A stretch of DNA of 64,000 bases from Lactuca virosa (taxonomy: Eukaryota; Streptophyta; Magnoliopsida; Asterales; Asteraceae). The DNA lies in NCBI GenBank assembly GCA_928212115.1, contig CAKMRJ010000001.1:362730945-362794944 (forward strand). Direction: 5' to 3'. Under the pieces are notes generated by a model that saw only the letters and a program-made list of their open reading frames with translations, did not search any database and was not told the DNA's origin. Of the stretch, positions 33,119 through 45,092 are shown piece by piece (position 1 is the stretch's first letter; the number at the start of each line of letters is the position of its first letter). Made by a program: the position numbers and the translations under genes.

Positions 33119-34297
33119 CCACACCGTGGGGGACGGCTTATTCGAGAAATTATTTTGAAATTTTTATATGTGGTTGGCACTTTCCCACGTAATGGATTAT
33201 GCTAATTGAAACATTTTGCAATTCAATTACACCACTTCTTTGAACGATGGCAATCTTGATTCATATGTTGGCATATGAAAAGGCAGCAGATCTCCAATTT
33301 TCAGTTTACAAGTTCAAGATTATGAAATTTATCCTACAACTATCAATTCGATCCCACTACTACTATTCTAAGGGAGTCTGTTTATTTTTATCCCTTTTTA
33401 TTGTTTTTATTGTTTTAGTTTGTCTTTTGCATACAATGAATACATTGTATAAAATAATTGTGGGGTAGGGGTCGAAAAAGGATTTCCAAGCATAAAAGTT
33501 GAAAAATGCTAGAAATTAAAAAAATTATATAGATTTGCAAAAATAATCTAATATTTTAGAAATCTAGTAAATTTTAAAAATTTTGATATCATTGGATTAG
33601 GACTAGTTTGCTAGTGTTATGTGAGATGATTCAATTCGAACTCTAGGATTTAGTTGAGCCAATGTGTTATAGTTTATTTGTGCTTCCCGGTCCTAATGAA
33701 ATTAAGAGATAAAAACATAAACTTATGTAGTTTGAGGGAAATAAAAAAGTTGAGCATCATGTACCAGAAATATATCCAGGAAAGCTTATGTAGTCATCGC
33801 ACCTTAGACTAATGCCTTTAACCAATAAGGGTTGATGTTAAGTTCCCTTGCTTAAGCATATTTTTTTTTAGGTTTTTAGTTTGAGTGAATAAAGTCTTAA
33901 AAAGTATGAAGATCAAGAATAAAAGTTATAAAGTTCCAAATACTGAAGATTTAAGTTGAAGAAAGTGAAGAATAAGGCAAATTTGCCAAAAGCCAAAGGT
34001 GTATCATTCATAGTTCTAATTTTTCTTTCTAGGTTATTTTATCATATGTATACTTGAGAATTTAACAAAAATACATTGAGGTTAAGAAAGTCTTCTGAGA
34101 TAAATTAGGAAGGATGTATAAAATGAAGGTTGTTCAAAATAAGTAGGAAACGTTTATGAGGATTCTAAATATTTATGGCTTGGGAAATAGTTAGGTTTTA
34201 GAAACAAATACATGCATTGAGGTGATGTGGAATTAGCATGTACAATTTGGATTGTTTTGTGTGATGTTAATAGGCAGTGTTCCATATGATGGACATC

Positions 34298-35524
34298 AAA
34301 GAGAATGCACAAGGTGTTAACAAAATTATATCACATTCTGCAATTTATACGTAGATTGGTTATAAATTACCTTTAATTTTTTTTTCAAATTAAAATGCAT
34401 TCGTTTTAAGGCATACAATTAATAAATTTCATAGACTTTCAAGGCATTTGGACCGACCTAATGGTTAGTAGACCTTTTGGTCTTATTAAAGGATGTATGT
34501 ATGTTATCTATCTAAATATGACTTTTCAAAGATAGGTAGCTATTTAAAACTATGATTTCTCTTTTAAGTTCATGAAAATATACAAGGATTATAAGAAAAT
34601 AAATGAAACAAAAATATCTTCACTAAACTTTACTATTACTCACACATGTTTAACATAAAAAAATCAAATTTATCAAGAGACACAAATTTTTTCACATAAG
34701 CATTAATTGACACACAATTGTTTAATGTTGATTGAAACTATGATTTCTTCTTTGATAAAAAAAAATTAAAATATACGTTGATGCTCAGTTGTAAAATGTT
34801 TTTTTGGAAGAAATAGAGATCAAAGGAATTAGAATATGAAAGAATTGGAATTTGTTATGTGTTTGGTTGACATGTAATGGAATATGATTTCCGCTTTGTT
34901 TGATAAATCTGTCAAAAAAATTAGAAAGTAAATTATATAGTATGACCAAAATATCATTTTATTGATTTTTTGTAACTTATTATTATTTTAAAAAATGATA
35001 AAAATTTCATGGTTAAAACTCTTACATGCTTACAACTATATACGCATTGGTAAGTGTATATGCATCTAGGCATGGGAGTAGGTGTGGGGTGGGTCTTTAG
35101 TAGGGATAAGGTGTGTGGGTGAGGTTATCGTTAGTGGTGTATGTAACCCTCATATACATAGAGAATATAAAATCAACAAAAATTAAAAATGAAGAGTTAG
35201 GTTGGAATATGAAATATGTATTAATACATGATTGATCGACAATTACTTTCTTTTCGACAAACAGTGAATAGTTTCTACAAGGTAAACTAGTGCAATGCTA
35301 AATGTGTTGATTTATTTATTTATTTTTTAATTTTTTGCAGGGGAAGGGGGACAGGGCAGTGAATAGTTTCCGGATAGCCATCAGTTTCCTTTCAACGAAT
35401 AATGAATATTTTCCATTATGTAAATCCTTGCAGTAATTAGTTTCATTTTATTCAAATGTCGTATTACAGTAATATATTGATAAATATCATTTATCTTTAA
35501 AATATGTAAATATTATTTATCTTT
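34298..35524. other. AT-rich intergenic stretch, nothing recognised
   Basis: No long ORF, repeat unit or RNA gene seen. Confidence 0.5.
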
Positions 35525-36519
35525 AAAATATAGAGTAAACTACACAAATTGTCCCTGTGGTTTGGGATAATTTGTGTGTTTGGTACTTAATTGTTTTTTA
35601 ACTCCGAAGGTCTCTACTATACATTTTTATTGCACGCTTGGTCACCGTGTGACATCAAAAGACTATTGTGCCCTTATTAATTTGTTTTATATATTTTTCT
35701 AATTTATTTTTGTTATTACAATTTTATAAATGAAATACGGCCCACCACCATACTCCTCAACCATTAATAATCTTTACATGCACACAGTCTAAATTGTGCT
35801 ACCTAATACTCTTTATATGTACATAGTCAAAATTGTGATACCGTCGATCCCATCTCGTCATCATCATCATCTCCGGCGACCATCATGGCCACCATCAGCT
35901 CCGAAAACTTCCAATAATGGTGCTTGATTCTACAATTTTCACAAGTTGAAGCTAACGAATATCAAACCAAAGCAAAACACAAACAAACCAAAATAAAAAT
36001 TAAACTTGTTACCTTTTAATCAAAACAAAACAAACTCAAAATAAAAATGTTGAAAATCAAAACCTGATGAAAATCCTGATTCCAAAATCAAAATCAAATC
36101 TAAAAGTCAAAACTTAATTAAAATTTGGATTTCAAAAGAAAAATCAAAATATGGTCAAAACTTTTAGAAGTTCTAGCGTAGCAGTGTACGACATAGAAAT
36201 CGAAATAGAGATCGTCGATTGTTAGGAAAAACAATCCAAATGATATTTGAAGATCTCATCGACATGATTCCGTCGATATAAAGACAGTTAAGAACGGAAT
36301 TCATATGAGAGAGTTGTAAGTTTTATACAGAGTTTAACAGTCTAAGCCAATTAAAAATATAGTCTTAAAAATAAAGAGAGAATTAGACAACAAAGTCTAA
36401 ATGAAAGTTGTAGATCTCGTCGATAGCTATGCGAGGATATAATGAACGTCAAGCATGGAGCTCGTATGGAACACATATGATTTTTTGAAGAATCTGTTAG
36501 TTTGCACGCGAGCTGCCAC

Positions 36520-36680
36520 GCACAGACCAAGTGCGCTCCCGTGGCGCGTACTGACACGCCACCCAAATTTTTCCACACGTCACTTTCTGCATGGAGCCAC
36601 ATCATCACCCCTGACCGAGTGAACAACGTGCTCCCGACCGTGTGCACGACGCACACCCGAAATTTCCTATATAAAGGTTG
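36520..36680 (+). promoter_or_regulatory. E 5' LTR promoter region
   Basis: GTGTGCACGACGCACAC (inverted arms GTGTGC/GCACAC, about 36640-36656) precedes CTATATAAAGG (36668-36678). In the 3' LTR the TATA position (about 40431-40488) has expanded into a TA microsatellite. Confidence 0.5.
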
Positions 36681-37360
36681 TAGATCTCAATCTTCTCCTC
36701 CACACCATTCTCACTTCTCTGATCCTTGAGTCCAAAATTCTTGGATTCTTTTGGTATTTTGAGGGATATCTTTTTGGAAAGACTCTGAGGTAGAGAGTCG
36801 GGCAGATAGAAGTGTTCGGTATCGGCGTCCTGCCTGCGACTTTTTGGGTTTTCGTCGGAAACTCTCTTTAAGTGAAGCTACGCTTACTATACTTTTAGGA
36901 TAGCTCATATTCATAATTATAGTCGTTATTAGGAACCTGTAAATGTTGTATTCAACAATAAATCCAATTATAATGTTGATTGATCTACTTACAGGATAAG
37001 CATCTAGAATGGTCATGTTGGCTTGGTTGATTGATTTTAGAAAGGCTATATGTCGAAATGGTCCTACCTCCCAACTGTCAGGCTTAGTTGATCCTTATAT
37101 GATAGAAATCTCGGTATTTATTGGGATCTAGTCTTCATTACCAAATCATCATAAAATTAATAGGTTAAAGTATTATAGGTTAATACTTGTTCGGTATGTT
37201 ATCTGCCAGTTGAACCGCCAGTAGAATCACCCAAATAGCTGTCAATCTTCTGATTTGTTGTTAAGGAGAGTTATCTCACTATAGCATGTGTTACAATATA
37301 TATACATGTTTGTTAGGACATAGAAGTTAGTGGAAGAGAGACAATAGTATAGCTTCTATG

Positions 37361-37411
37361 TTTCCCTCCAGGAGACTCCGGTTACAACTCTTACAGGACT
37401 TTAAACGTACA

Positions 37412-37510
<99 letters not shown>

Positions 37511-37561
37511 TGTACGTTTAAAGTCCTGTAAGAGTTGTAACCAGAGTCTCCTAGAGGGAGA
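37361..37561. repeat. Long palindrome around a TA microsatellite
   Basis: Left arm 37361-37413 and right arm 37509-37561 are inverted copies with about three mismatches; the innermost 38 or so bases match perfectly (GTACACTAATAT next to the loop). Between them is (TA)n, itself self-complementary. Total span about 200 bases. Confidence 0.93.
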
Positions 37562-38718
37562 GTGGGAATTTGTGTATAGATCTATATGGGGTCGACACCC
37601 CGCACCTTCGATGTTCGCTACAGCTAGACCGGCCAGTCTAGGGTGTCAAATGTCTTTAATCGATTTGGGCGCCTGAGAAACGCCAAGACAGGCCTCTGTC
37701 ATATTAGTATGGTTATAACGGCTCACTAGAATATAATAATGTTATTTGGAAATTTATGTAAGGAAAACGTCATAAATAATTTGGCACATTGTGTTGACCG
37801 CCCCTATGCATGGTAGTGATTGTCAACATTCATTGTGTTGATCGTCCACTTACATTGCGCGGAATGTCCACAATCGCCTGTTGATTTCTCACACCTCTCC
37901 GGTCTTAGGGTTTTAAGACCACTATTTTGTGTATCAGAAAATATAGGATTTTCTGGAATAAACGATTTTATACGATTTCGAAAACGATAAACTAAAACAC
38001 ACACCCAACTATACTCGATAAGAAAACGTGATTTACAACTATATTCCATTAGAAAACATAGGATTTTCTGGAGTAAACGATTCTATACAATTTCGAAAAC
38101 GATAGCCTAAACACACCCCCAATTATACCCGATAAGAAAACGAGATTTACAACTATATTCCTTTTTGAAAAACATGGGATTTTTCTGGAAACTATTTGTT
38201 ATTACTACTCAAAAGAACTATCCTTAATTACAGCTCCCCTTGTAAATATTATTACTTTCCAAAAGTCACTCCTTATAAGGATGAATAAAAAGTAATGACA
38301 TGCATACAAATGTTCATGATTTCGGAACGAGATCCAAACGATTTTATAGAAAATATCGGATTTTCTGGAAGTACATCAAGAACAACTCTAAACGAGTGCA
38401 AAACTATTTTTATACAAAAATGCTTATGAACTCACCAACTTTTTAGTTGACGCTTTTCAAAACGACTTGTATTCTCAGAGATCTAGTAAGCAGGTAATCA
38501 CCACGATCGAGGACTGGCGTTGCTGCATTATGCTATTTCTACTTTTGTTATTTCATGTTTAACTTTTGAAAAGAACAAGTATTGTAAACGATGTAAGTTT
38601 ATTATTAATGTATGACGTTTGGATTTGCTATGTTTCATTTATATTCAACTGTTATGATACTGCACAATGAAGTCACCCGCCTCCGGACGTTTCCGCCGTC
38701 TGGTCCGGGGGTGTGACA
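37507..38718 (+). repeat. Truncated A-type LTR (copy I)
   Basis: Homologous in order to the A LTR but in plus orientation: GTAACCAGAGTCTCCTAGAG, GTGTATAGATCTATA, GAACTCACCAAC, CTTGTATTCTCAG, then the U5 hairpin CCTCCGGAC/GTCCGGGGG and terminus GGTGTGACA at 38718. Its U3 half is missing at the TA repeat. No PBS follows, so it is a truncated solo LTR. Confidence 0.82.
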
Positions 38719-39755
38719 TAGTACTACAAGAGACCATTTACGAGAATAACAGTAGTAGCACTACGATAGGAATATCAAAGGTTATTGGATATGACAAATA
38801 TGAGTTTATTTAAAGTCAAAAGGGTATGTAAGCTGGGCTAGCTTGATCAGAGACGAGCAACAGCAGATGATGGGTCGAACCCAAGTGAAGGAGAACCAAC
38901 CCTTAAGGAGAAAGTACAAAGGGTTAGTTTCGTAATTAAAGTCCAGGAGAGTAGCAACACAAGTAGGCAGGGATAGTTAGTTTCGTTTCCAGGTAACGAA
39001 TTAATGAAGTCTTCTGTTAGGTTACCCATAGGCTATGAGTTTCTTGTTTCTGAAGGAAAGGTTGGTCAATCCTCTCCATACGGCTAATAGGATTTAGGAA
39101 TTTGCTAAACTCCCAAGTACGGCTCAGACAGCCAAGAAAACCATATAGGTCCGTGCCTTCGAGGACGACTAGGTTCCTTTAGGACAGTCAGATAATGGAA
39201 GATAAGTAAACATTATTGTGAGTACGTCGCCAATATTAAAGCATTGGTTCAAGTGTTTCAAGCTAGTAAACCCGTTATTGTAATTTTGGTTAAATGCAGG
39301 ATGTTGGAACACCCGAACTAGGTAAAGAAACCGCTTGTAATCTAGGTTTGTGTGTATGTTTTAACAATATAACATAGTCCTTTCAGAGGTATATTCCTGA
39401 AAATGGATTCCTTTAGGATGTCATAGGTAAAATTTCATAGTTAATCACCTCATAACCAGTCGATGGTATTTGCATTTTTCATCTGGAAGTGATCATCAAT
39501 CGTAGCATGTAATTTTTGGATGTCCAAACCGATGAATTCCCGTTTTTGGAAGACTTCACGAGGAGTTAGGGAGTATGCCTAAAGGTGGAAAACAAATTTC
39601 TATCGCCAAATAGGTACGGAGGGACGCATTTGATGCAGTAACGTTAGCTTGATCCTAAGCTGATCTTATGAAACCCCAACAGGATAATATATGAATTATC
39701 TTAAGGTGCACTAGAAATAGGATTTCAGGGACAAAATCTCAATAAGTTGGGAGAT

Positions 39756-40430
39756 TCGTAACACCCCATTTTTGCCTTATAGTATAAACGACTGTTCACG
39801 TAAATAAACATTTTTTTGATAGAAGACTATTTAGGGTAAATAATCTTGACAGAATTCATTGTAATCGTAAAATCAAGAGCATACACATGAAGAACGCCAA
39901 AATCTGTCTTTTTACGAGGAAGTTATGATTTCTAGAAATTTCGACGAAGCATTGTGCCATACAGAAACCGAAATACAGATTAGTCGATTGTTAGGACAAA
40001 CAATCTAAATGAGAGTTGAAGATCTCATCTATATGATTTCGCCGATATAAAGACAATTGAGAACAAAATTCATATGAGAGAGTTATAATTTTTGTAAGGG
40101 CTTTAACAATCTATGCCTGTTAAAAATATAGTTTTAAAAATAAAGCGAAAATTAGCCGACGAAGTCTAAATGAAAGTTGTAGATCTCATCGATAGCTACA
40201 TGTGCATATAAACAACATTGAAAATGGAGCTCGTATGGAGAATATATGATTTTTTTGAAGAATATGTTAGTTTGCACGTGAGCTGGTATGCACAGACCAA
40301 GTCTGCGGCATGCAATGACACACCACCCAGATTTCGCCACATGTTACTTTCTGTATGGAGCCACGTCAGCACCCTGACCGAGTACACGGTGCACACCTAA
40401 CCATGTGCACGGTACGCACCTCGAAATTGG

Positions 40431-40489
<59 letters not shown>

Positions 40490-41573
40490 CGGTTGTAGAT
40501 CTCATTCTTTCCATCCACACCATTCTCACTTATTTGGTCCTGGAGTCCAAAATTCTTAGGTCCTATTCATGTTCTGAGGGATCTCTTTCTGACAAGACTC
40601 TGAGGCAGAAAGTCGGGCAGATGGAAGTGGTCAGTATTGGGGTCATGTTCGCGACTTTTTGGGTTTTCGCCAGAAACTCTCTTTAAGTGAAGCTACACTT
40701 ACTAGACTTTTAGGATGGCTCATATTCATAATTATAGTCGTTATTAGGAACCTAAGAAAGCTAGATTCGTCAATAATTTCAGTTATGATGTTTATTGATC
40801 TACTTACGAGAGAAGTGTCTAGAATGGTCATGTTGGCTTGAATTTTCGATTTTAGAAAGACTATATGCCAAAATGGTCTTGCCTCCTAACTGTCATGCCT
40901 GGGTAAACCTTATTTGATAGAACTCTCGGTATTCATTGGGATTAGTGAAGGATCTAGTCTTCATTACCAAATCGTCATATAAATTAATATGTTAAAGTAT
41001 TATAGGTTAATACTTGTTCGGTGTGTTATCCGCCAGTTGAATCGCCAATATAATCGCCCAGATAGCTGTCAATTTTTTTCTGAGTTATTGTTAAGGCGAG
41101 TTATCGCACTATATAATTTGTTAGATTATATATCCATTTATGTTAAGACATAGAAGTTAGCAGAATAAGGCTAATACTATAGCTTCTATGTGCCCATATT
41201 AATGGAACTTAATGTGTGGCCTCTATGTATGGTTATGTATGTCGGGCGTGGCCTGTCATGTAGTTTGGGCGGAGCACATTATGTATGTTGGGTGGGGCCC
41301 GTTAGATAGCTCGGGCGGGACCCATTATGTAGTTTGGATGTGGCCCATTTGTATTCATGTATATGTATTGTGGTATATCGTATCTTGAGGAACTCATTAA
41401 GTCTAGCGTTTACCCGGTTGTTATAAATGTTTTTCAGGAACTTCGTGAGAAGGGCATGGTTCGACTATACACACGCGCATTCACAACTTGTTTCCGCTTA
41501 ATGTAATTATATTATGATATATTTTAATAACTAAAAATGAAAAAAATTACCTTGGAAAATCGGGACGTTATAT
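39756..41573 (+). repeat. 3' LTR of element E
   Basis: Contains a TA microsatellite (40431-40488) at the TATA position, a GC-type donor-like AAG|GCGAGT (41093-41101), a small array on GGGCGGG/GGCCC (41205-41350), GAACTCATTAAG (41394-41405) and acceptor-like TTTTTCAG (to 41437). Confidence 0.8.
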
Positions 41574-41783
41574 CTACCGGTCCTTCGCCTCCGGTGAACC
41601 ACCTCTAGCCTACCAGTCCCTTCTTCTTCTCCTAAGCAGAAGCAACAAGAGTGTTTGTGGCTTGTGAGCTATCGGTGACGAGAGGTAGCCTCAAGTAAGC
41701 GAGAATAGGTGATCGATGGTGGTTTTAGGTTTTAGGGATGATAACTTGTTTAATTTAGTACTATACATCATAAGTTTAATTAT

Positions 41784-41786
41784 AAT

Positions 41787-41837
<51 letters not shown>
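41784..41837. repeat. TA microsatellite
   Basis: TATATA run inside the right part of the TIR element. Confidence 0.95.
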
Positions 41838-41840
<3 letters not shown>

Positions 41841-42020
41841 ATAAAAATAATTATAAAAGAATTTAATAATGGCATAATAGTATTTTTAGTTCAACCAGGG
41901 ATCAAGCGTGCAATAAAAACATATAGTAAAGACCTTCAAAGTTAAAAATAATAATTAGGGACCAAAACGCAAATTACCCCAAACCACAAGGTTCATTTGT
42001 GTAATTCACTTCAAAATATA

Positions 42021-43106
42021 TTAATAGCCAACTAAATTATGGGCTGGATAATTTCTTATAGCGTATACAATAATCCTTGTAGACTCCAATCAGTTCACAT
42101 TCTAAAAGAATCCCATTACGATTCTTATGTATTTGTATTTCATATACATCATTAAAACCGTGTTATCTTTGTTTAGGTCACTAATCACTAATCACTAACC
42201 ACTAATCACCTGATAGTTTTCTTATTTTAGGGATGTTATAGATTAATTCATTTTATACATAGTATAGAGAGGAGATTTTATATATCTTTATAATTTATTT
42301 ATATCATTGCAATACACCATCAGCCGTCAAGAGGTCCTCCATAATTTCTGTGTAAATCTACATTATATACAACCTTCTCTTAGTTAGAGTTTCCTGGACA
42401 TTGTTCTCCATATCACTATCAAATCAAAGGAAATTGTTCTTCAAATGGCCATCTAATGAATGAGCCTGAAGCATTGGATTCTCATCTTTACAATGTGGTA
42501 TCTTAGCTTTGGTTAAACAACTAGTATACCTAAAGCAAACCAAAGAACGGATTCCAATCCTTTTAGTGACATTCAATTCTTATTATTTTTATTTTTTAAA
42601 TTTGTAGTAAATTACAAATCTATCCTAGATAGACTTTTGTTCCCAAAGCTATGTTGAGGCGGATATCAACCTTTAGCGGTTGTCTTTCACCATAATAAAA
42701 ATGCACAAATCTGATCCTTGATGTGGATTTTTTGAAAAATTTAGAATATGGAAACCATGTAGTAGAGTATTTTGTTGAATTTCTTTGGATTACCTTTTTA
42801 AATGTAGTTTTGCATCTAAACGTGGGAGTTGGTCGGAATTAAATTTTGATTCCTATAAAATCCCACAAAATACTACGAACAAATGGCAACTAAAACTTTA
42901 AAATCGTACGCATTTAGGTTTCATCCGCTAGACATGGAATCCATTATTTCATTTCATTACTTGGTTTCTCCACTTGAAATCTAGTAACTACAACAATTAT
43001 AACCTGCAATTACAAAATGTTCTTTAATCACAAATTATGCAACATTCGTCACAAATATATCGACTATATTTTTTTATTGGACAATCACTTCCTTTTATTG
43101 TTACCA
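42021..43106. other. Intergenic stretch, nothing recognised
   Basis: AT-rich. The only local structure is a short ACTAATC repeat near 42180-42210. Confidence 0.5.
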
Positions 43107-44208
43107 TCATGGCCGCTTGAGAAAATAAGCATTCATATCTCCGACCACAGCACAAAGCAAGTCTAAATATGGTGTTGGATCATATTTGCATTCAACCATT
43201 CACCTTCTCGAAGTCCATAGTCCAGATAACCAACTTCTTATGACCCATATATTCAATATTAACCGTGAGGATTAAGGGATTATAAACCCCCAACACTCCT
43301 CCTTCAATCACCTTGATCACAATTTTGTGTAATTCATCATCAACTTCTTCAACCATTTCTTTTGCAGTTTCGACTTTTCCATCTTCGAAAAAAACCTTAA
43401 TTAGTAATCACATACATACATAAATAAATATGTGTGTACGTATTGATTGTTAGCATTTTCGGGTAATAAAAGGCTTGGAAATTCTGAGAATCGTGATTAT
43501 CACTTTCAAATCAAAGTATTTGGGTGGTACTCCCTAATCTTTGATTGGATAATACTCAGAAATTGAGAAAAGAACAGAAAATGAGATGATATTTTTGTAT
43601 GTACCATAACCAACTTTAAGATCTCTGTCTGAAAACTATCATATGACAGTTTAAAACTGTCATAAAACCATAAAAACTGACATAAACTGTCATAAAACCA
43701 TAAAAATTGACATAAAACTGTCATCTGACAGCTCGACCCCAGGCAGGGGCTCTGCCCCTTGGACTCTGCTCCCAGCGGCGCTGGCCCCGGACCCCCGTTT
43801 GTTCGGGGCCTTTTCCCTTAAATGACAGTGTACTTTGAAACTTGATCAAACTTAAACAAGTGTGTACTCCACACCTTCCTTACTTGTATAATATTTATAA
43901 ATATCACTTTTGGTCAACAAAGTAACCCCATTACACTTAAATACCATTGATGATAACAAATCACCAACATTGATCACACATAGAATAAATTTTCATGTTG
44001 AATTATCATAGTTGAAATAGTTTACCATGGATGAAGTGCCAATGACAGATCCAGGATCACCCTATTGACCTGAAACAAAATCACAACCTTCAACCTTGTC
44101 AGGGGAGATGACTGCAGAGTTGTTTGGTTTGTGTTTGTAGATTTCATAAACCAAGCTAATATCGCTTTTGATTTCAACTTCACGGACTAACTTACCTATT
44201 GTACCCAT
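43107..44208 (-). pseudogene. MLP-like (Bet v 1 family) pseudogene, two exons
   Basis: Exon 1 (44208-44026) starts MGTIGKLVREVEIKSD. It has a TAG where the family has Trp in the GEWG loop, plus a one-base loss before the splice site. Donor CATG|GTAAAC is intact. Exon 2 (43382-43107) starts DGKVETAKEMVEEVDDELHK and keeps KKLVIWTMDFEKVN, then shifts frame for about 16 bases near 43195 before PYLDLLCAVV returns. The same exon phase as the intact gene shows common origin. The intron holds TGACAGTTTTA-type repeats and a GC-rich block (about 43733-43815) not present in the intact gene. Confidence 0.85.
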
Positions 44209-45092
44209 ATTTTTTTTTCTTGCGAGCCCTAGCTAATATAAAAAATTGAGTATAAAGTACAATACAAAAAGCCAAAAATATAAAGACAACTCTCAAATCA
44301 CTATTGAAAAAGAAATCCCTTGACAACTAATATAAAAAATTGAGCGAATTGAAGAAGGATTGATGTTGAATGGTAAATATACACATTAACAACAGTAAAA
44401 AAGTTGACAGATTTATAGTCAACAACAAATTATTATGTTTTTACTTTTAATACGTGCATCCTTGCACCCGAAATCCACCATAGTGAGGAAACACGTGTTG
44501 ATGAACCTCGTGACTCATGTGATTGACTCCTTTGTGTAAATGTTGACCCTACACCTTTCGTTTCCATATCCTTACGATCAAATCCATCTTTTTTTTCGCC
44601 ATAAACGAAAATTTCCGACTTGTAAAGTGTTTGGTTTTGGTGAGAAATTATTTGAAGGGTTCGTTGATTTTCAGGCAAATGATCTAATACAGAAAGGCGT
44701 ATCTTCCACTGGTTTGATTGGTTCAAATGATTGACAATTTACTGTCTTTCAATGCTTGCTTGATTGGATGATTGCTAGCCATCTCATTTGGTTTTGAACC
44801 AGTTAAGACGTCATCAATTTTATGAAGTTTCTATGGTAAGACGACATTATATATTAATTAAATGGGTTTCGGTGAGTTTGATTCCCGGAGAGTCTTAAAT
44901 TTTGTCCACATGGAGAGATGTTAGTTACATGGGAATCAATGATTTCTATTATGCATTTATTTAAGAGCACCAAAATACTAAAAATATGATTTAACGCTTT
45001 AAAGGTCATGATCCAGGATCGTCTGAAGACGATTTGACACTACAAGCAAAATAAAAAATGAGGTGGTTCGCTATAGATGTATATATTTTTTT
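44209..45092. other. Upstream flank of MLP pseudogene
   Basis: Contains a 97-codon minus-strand frame (44433-44726) with no family I recognise; probably chance. Otherwise AT-rich. Confidence 0.4.

Larger units (their letters stand above)
31653..34297. repeat. Duplicated segment, copy 1
   Basis: Co-linear with 50238-52828, from ACTTAAAGAATTAG through a poly-A run (31716-31766) to AGGCAGTGTTC. Contains an MLP exon-2 fragment and Helitron 1. The copies differ by many substitutions, so the duplication is not recent. Confidence 0.88.
36166..41573 (+). mobile_element. Element E: decayed LTR retrotransposon
   Basis: A 3' LTR (39756-41573, CGTAACACCCC to CGGGACGTTATA) follows a polypurine-like TAAGTTGGGAGATT. 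A truncated 5' LTR copy starts near 36166 and is lost after 37360. The internal part (38720-39755) has no usable ORF but shows gypsy echoes: GTCGAACCCAAGTGAAGGAG (38874-38893) resembles the protease-RT spacer of D. Both LTR ends have drifted from TG...CA. Old and non-functional. Confidence 0.75.
35533..42012. mobile_element. TIR DNA transposon enlarged by an LTR element
   Basis: Terminal inverted repeats of about 130-150 bp: left begins GAGTAAACTACACAAATTGT, right (reverse complement) GAAGTGAATTACACAAATGA; both continue CTGTGGTTTGGG-like and AATTTG. An 8-bp target duplication AAAATATA flanks it (35525-35532 and 42013-42020). No transposase seen. Length and TSD fit a MULE- or hAT-like non-autonomous element; I cannot decide between them. 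Element E was inserted inside. Confidence 0.8.

Noticed and set aside
32762..33205. 147-codon plus-strand frame
   Set aside because: Antisense of the MLP exon 2 fragment, which has clear family similarity on the minus strand.
43081..43110. Solo MLP gene call at 43.1-44.2 kb as functional
   Set aside because: Stop in the conserved loop and frameshifts in both exons make it a pseudogene.
44433..44726. 97-codon frame on the minus strand
   Set aside because: No recognised domain, lies in AT-rich flank; kept only as a note.
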